A stretch of 64,000 nucleotides of DNA from Erythrobacter sp. KY5 (GTDB taxonomy: Bacteria > Pseudomonadota > Alphaproteobacteria > Sphingomonadales > Sphingomonadaceae): positions 744,001 through 808,000 of the forward strand of contig NZ_CP021912.1 of assembly GCF_003264115.1 (NCBI RefSeq), read 5' to 3'. A program made the translations under genes and the position numbers. Shown here piece by piece: positions 61,191 to 64,000 of the stretch. A model generated the notes under the pieces. The model was not told where the DNA came from and made no database searches. It was given only the letters and a program-made list of their open reading frames with translations. Each line of letters begins with the position of its first letter. Position 1 is the first letter of the stretch.

Positions 61191-61819
61191 GTGATGGAAT
61201 TCCCGCCGAATCGCAGGATGATACGCGAGAACAGCTGCTGGATGCGGCTCACGTTCAATTTGCCGAACGCGGCTTTTACGGAGCGAGCATCGCCCAGATC
61301 GCCGGGGAAGTTGGCCTGACAAAGCAGGCTCTGCTCTATCATTTCAAGCGCAAGGAGGAGCTTTATCGCGAGGTTCTCAAGCGCATCGCGGACAGCCTTT
61401 TCGAAGCGACAAGGGCTGAACAAAGACCAGACGCATCGCCCGCCCAGCGGTTCGAGGACGTCATCCTCGCCATTTATGAGCGAGCCGCCGCAAACCCGCT
61501 CGACACAAAATTGCTGATGCGCGAATTGCTCGAAGACCAGCGCAGCGAAGCGCCGGAAGGCGATTGGTTCTTCAAGAACTGGCTGGGCGAAATAATCACC
61601 CTTCTAGAAGCGGTCGAGGGGCAGGCCGACCTGCCGATGGCCGACAAGATCGCGCGCGTGTACCTTCTGATTTCGGCGATCCAGTTCTATGCCGGCTCTG
61701 ACGCCGTTCTAACCCGCTTTTATGGGAAGGAAGAATTTGACCGGATCGGCGAATTCTACCCTCTAGAGCTTCGCCGGCTAGTGAGACGCCTGCTCACCAA
61801 CGGGCACACGGCGAACTAG
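61187..61819 (+). CDS. TetR family transcriptional regulator
   Basis: A 210-residue regulator with an ATG overlapping the flavin reductase stop. The N-terminal DNA-binding domain is DTREQLLDAAHVQFAERGFYGASIAQIAGEVGLTKQALLYHFKRKEELYREVL, the classic TetR pattern. The C-terminal helical part is the inducer/dimer domain. The likely targets are its own operon and an unknown monooxygenase elsewhere. Confidence 0.92.
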   Translation: MSDGIPAESQDDTREQLLDAAHVQFAERGFYGASIAQIAGEVGLTKQALLYHFKRKEELYREVLKRIADSLFEATRAEQRPDASPAQRFEDVILAIYERAAANPLDTKLLMRELLEDQRSEAPEGDWFFKNWLGEIITLLEAVEGQADLPMADKIARVYLLISAIQFYAGSDAVLTRFYGKEEFDRIGEFYPLELRRLVRRLLTNGHTAN

Positions 61820-61873
61820 GCCAATTTCATTTGCTTGCCGCGCACGAGCGCAAGAGGTGCAGCGCGATCAGCT

Positions 61874-62710
61874 TCATTGGCCCAGGTGCTTCGCGTGCCA
61901 GTCGATGTGCTCGGCCATGAATGTCGAGACGAAGAAATAGGAATGGTCGTAGCCATCCTGCATCCGGATATTTGCCGGGACGCCGTGCGCGGTGCAGGCA
62001 TCAACAAGGCGCTGCGTCTGAAGCTGGTCTTCGAGGAAATTGTCGGCCGTACCTTGATCGACGAGGATGCGGTCGTGGCGCGCGCCGCTTTCGATCAAGG
62101 CAACCGCGTCATATTCGCGCCAGCTGTCGCGGTCCTCTCCCAGATAGCGGCCCAGCGCCTTCTCTCCCCATGGCACCTGCGATGGTGCGACAATCGGCGA
62201 GAACGCGCTGATTGAGCGGAAACGATCGGGGTTGCGCAGACCAATTGTAAGCGCGCCATGTCCGCCCATCGAATGTCCGGTGATAGACTGGCGACCCATA
62301 TCGACCGGGAAATGCTTCGAAATCAGCGCTGGAAGTTCGTCTTCGATATAGCTGCGCATCCGGTAATGCTTTGCCCACGGTTCCTGTGTCGCATCGACAT
62401 AGAAGCCTGCGCCTGTCCCGAAATCGTATTCGTCCCCGGCGTCCGGCACCTCTTCGCCGCGCGGGCTGGTGTCAGGAGCGACGAAGATAATGCCGTGCCT
62501 TGCGCACGCTTCGCGATATTCGCCCTTCTCCATGACGTTCGCATGAGTGCAGGTTAGGCCGGAAAGATAGGTCAGGACCGGAAGCCTTGCGCCCTCTTCG
62601 TGATCGGGCACGAAGACAGCGAAAGTCATGTCGGTTGACGTCGCCTCGCTTGCGTGGCGATAGACGCCTTGCGTGCCGCCATGGCTGAGCGTCTCGGACA
62701 CCGTCTCCAT
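61874..62710 (-). CDS. fghA: S-formylglutathione hydrolase
   Basis: A 278-residue serine esterase that splits S-formylglutathione to formate and glutathione, the second step of formaldehyde oxidation. The start ATG shares a base with the dehydrogenase stop (TGATG). It has TYLSGLTCTHANVMEKGEYR, APDTSPRGEEVPD, the nucleophile elbow GHSMGGHGALTIGLRN, DQGTADNFLEDQL and YDHSYFFVSTFM, giving the full Ser-Asp-His triad of the family. It is the normal length. Confidence 0.96.
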   Translation of the reverse strand: METVSETLSHGGTQGVYRHASEATSTDMTFAVFVPDHEEGARLPVLTYLSGLTCTHANVMEKGEYREACARHGIIFVAPDTSPRGEEVPDAGDEYDFGTGAGFYVDATQEPWAKHYRMRSYIEDELPALISKHFPVDMGRQSITGHSMGGHGALTIGLRNPDRFRSISAFSPIVAPSQVPWGEKALGRYLGEDRDSWREYDAVALIESGARHDRILVDQGTADNFLEDQLQTQRLVDACTAHGVPANIRMQDGYDHSYFFVSTFMAEHIDWHAKHLGQ

Positions 62711-63816
62711 CAATAGACCACCACCGAACGGATGCTTTCGCCCGAATGCATCAGGTCGAAGCCTTTGTTGATGTCTTCGAGCGTGAGCGTGTGAGTGATC
62801 ATCGGGTCGATGGCGATCTTGCCGTTCATGTACCAGTCGACGATCTTTGGAACGTCGGTGCGCCCCTTTGCTCCGCCAAATGCTGTCCCGCGCCAGTTGC
62901 GCCCGGTGACGAGCTGGAAGGGCCGCGTCGCGATTTCCTTGCCCGCTTCGGCAACACCGATAATGATCGAGGTGCCCCAGCCCTTGTGGCAGCATTCGAG
63001 CGCGTCGCGCATCACGTCGGTGTTGCCGGTGCAGTCGAACGAATAGTCCGCCCCGCCATCGAGAATCTCGACCAGATGCGCGACAACGTCGGAGGTATCC
63101 TTGGGGTTTACAAAGTCGGTCATGCCGAATTTCTCGCCCCATTCGCGCTTGGCCGGGTTGACATCGACGCCGACGATCCGGTCCGCGCCCGCCATCTTCG
63201 CGCCTTGAATGACGTTGAGCCCGATCCCGCCAAGCCCGAACACGACCACATTGTCGCCCGGCTCGACCTTGGCCGTGTTGACCACCGCGCCAACGCCCGT
63301 GGTCACTCCGCAGCCGACATAGCAGGAGGTTTCGAACGGGGCGTCGGTGCGGATCTTGGCGACTGCGATCTCTGGAAGCACGATGAAGTTCGAGAAGGTT
63401 GAACAGCCCATGTAGTGGTAGATCGTCTCGCCCTTGTAGCTCATCCGGCTCGTTCCATCGGGCATCAGGCCCTGACCCTGCGTCGCGCGGATCGCGCTGC
63501 ACAGGTTGGTCTTGCCCGACAGGCACATTTTGCACTGGCGGCATTCGGGCGTGTAAAGCGGGATGACGTGATCGTCGGGTGCAACGCTGGTTACGCCTGC
63601 GCCCACTTCGCGCACGATGCCTGCGCCCTCATGGCCAAGCACGCTGGGGAAGATCCCCTCGCTGTCGAGCCCGTCCAGCGTATAAGCGTCGGTGTGGCAG
63701 ATGCCGGTTGCCATGATCTCGACCAGCACTTCGCCGGCTTTGGGGCCTTCGAGGTCGAGCTCGACAATTTCGAGCGGTTTCTTCGCTTCGAAAGCAACAG
63801 CGGCGCGTGTCTTCAT
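62710..63816 (-). CDS. S-(hydroxymethyl)glutathione dehydrogenase (class III alcohol dehydrogenase)
   Basis: A 368-residue zinc enzyme that oxidises S-hydroxymethylglutathione with NAD, the first step of glutathione-dependent formaldehyde removal; it also reduces S-nitrosoglutathione in other organisms. The catalytic zinc site is [12 protein letters not shown] and [14 protein letters not shown], the structural zinc site is [15 protein letters not shown], and the nucleotide fold has [25 protein letters not shown]. Length and motifs fit class III (AdhC/FrmA). It is co-transcribed with the hydrolase gene. Confidence 0.97.
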   Translation of the reverse strand: MKTRAAVAFEAKKPLEIVELDLEGPKAGEVLVEIMATGICHTDAYTLDGLDSEGIFPSVLGHEGAGIVREVGAGVTSVAPDDHVIPLYTPECRQCKMCLSGKTNLCSAIRATQGQGLMPDGTSRMSYKGETIYHYMGCSTFSNFIVLPEIAVAKIRTDAPFETSCYVGCGVTTGVGAVVNTAKVEPGDNVVVFGLGGIGLNVIQGAKMAGADRIVGVDVNPAKREWGEKFGMTDFVNPKDTSDVVAHLVEILDGGADYSFDCTGNTDVMRDALECCHKGWGTSIIIGVAEAGKEIATRPFQLVTGRNWRGTAFGGAKGRTDVPKIVDWYMNGKIAIDPMITHTLTLEDINKGFDLMHSGESIRSVVVY

Positions 63817-63909
63817 CGGGCTCTCTCCATCAAGTGAGAGAGCGGCCTAGCACAGCAGCAAGGGCCCGCAAGAGCGGGTTTGACCATGCTGCATGTCTGT
63901 TTTGAAAAT

Positions 63910-63996
63910 TGGTGCGGTCGAGAAGACTCGAACTTCCACGGGCGTTAGCCCACAACGACCTCAACGTTGCGCGTCTACCAGTTCCGCCACGACCGC
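63910..63996 (-). tRNA. tRNA-Leu (GAG anticodon)
   Basis: Read leftward, this folds into an 87-base class II tRNA with encoded CCA. The acceptor stem is GCGGTCG/CGACCGC. The anticodon arm is CAACG-TT-GAG-GT-CGTTG, giving anticodon GAG for leucine codons CUC/CUU. A long variable arm (GGGC/GCCC type) and the T arm with TTCGAGT follow. The fold matches bacterial tRNA-Leu(GAG). Confidence 0.96.
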
Positions 63997-64000
63997 ACTC

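Overview
The window is GC-rich, densely packed alphaproteobacterial chromosome. The mix of genes (FliA/FlgM/FlgN together with a sigma-54 flagellar activator, a separate flagellar lytic transglycosylase, a PutA without its DNA-binding domain, glutathione-dependent formaldehyde oxidation) suggests Sphingomonadales, probably near Erythrobacteraceae. That placement is inferred from gene content only; there is no rRNA in the window.

Left flank (1-20,652): metabolic and accessory genes. These are a partial saccharopine-dehydrogenase-like gene, a flavodoxin/ferredoxin reductase, an unrecognised membrane protein, dcd, an orphan curlin-repeat protein, a small exported protein, putA, a YciI-like protein, a divergent marR/serine-hydrolase pair, mtnP, a glutathione transferase, an aldehyde dehydrogenase, a phosphotransferase/acyl-CoA dehydrogenase pair and a large exported beta-propeller amidohydrolase. 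The 436-937 gap holds a six-copy GTGTCAC array with a period of about two helical turns.

Flagellar locus (20,649-58,364): nearly a complete polar-type flagellar regulon. Leftward units are sltF-like/flhA/fliA and flgA/flgM/flgN, then a small MotA/ExbB-like plus ExbD-like pair next to a diguanylate cyclase. Rightward comes flgBCDEFGHIJKL, motA, motB, a HAD-like protein and a methyltransferase. fliC is on the opposite strand and diverges from a FleQ/FlbD-type sigma-54 activator, which leads into fliEFGHIJKLMNOPQR, flhB, fliD and fliS. Most genes overlap by 1-4 nt at ATGA, GTGA, TTGA or TAATG junctions. By eye I find four good -24/-12 sigma-54 promoters (before flgA, before the sltF-like gene, before flgB, and inside fliJ before fliK). 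A 16-bp palindrome, CGGCAAGCGCTTGCCG, occurs upstream of flgB and inside flgN, with a near copy at the start of fliJ. It is a good candidate for the activator's enhancer site. FliA with FlgM would form the late, sigma-28 tier. No chemotaxis genes, rpoN, flhF or flhG are in the window.

The least ordinary part is the HAD protein/methyltransferase pair between motB and fliC. It is a candidate flagellin- or surface-modification module; the flagellin has only two lysines but a Ser/Thr-rich centre. Other unusual points are the second stator-like pair, the sltF-like enzyme without a Sec signal beside a FlgJ that has only the rod-binding domain, and a FliM without the usual CheY-binding N-terminus.

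Right flank (58,361-64,000): an alpha/beta hydrolase, nhaA, a flavin reductase/TetR pair, the formaldehyde detoxification pair (S-formylglutathione hydrolase and S-(hydroxymethyl)glutathione dehydrogenase), and tRNA-Leu(GAG).
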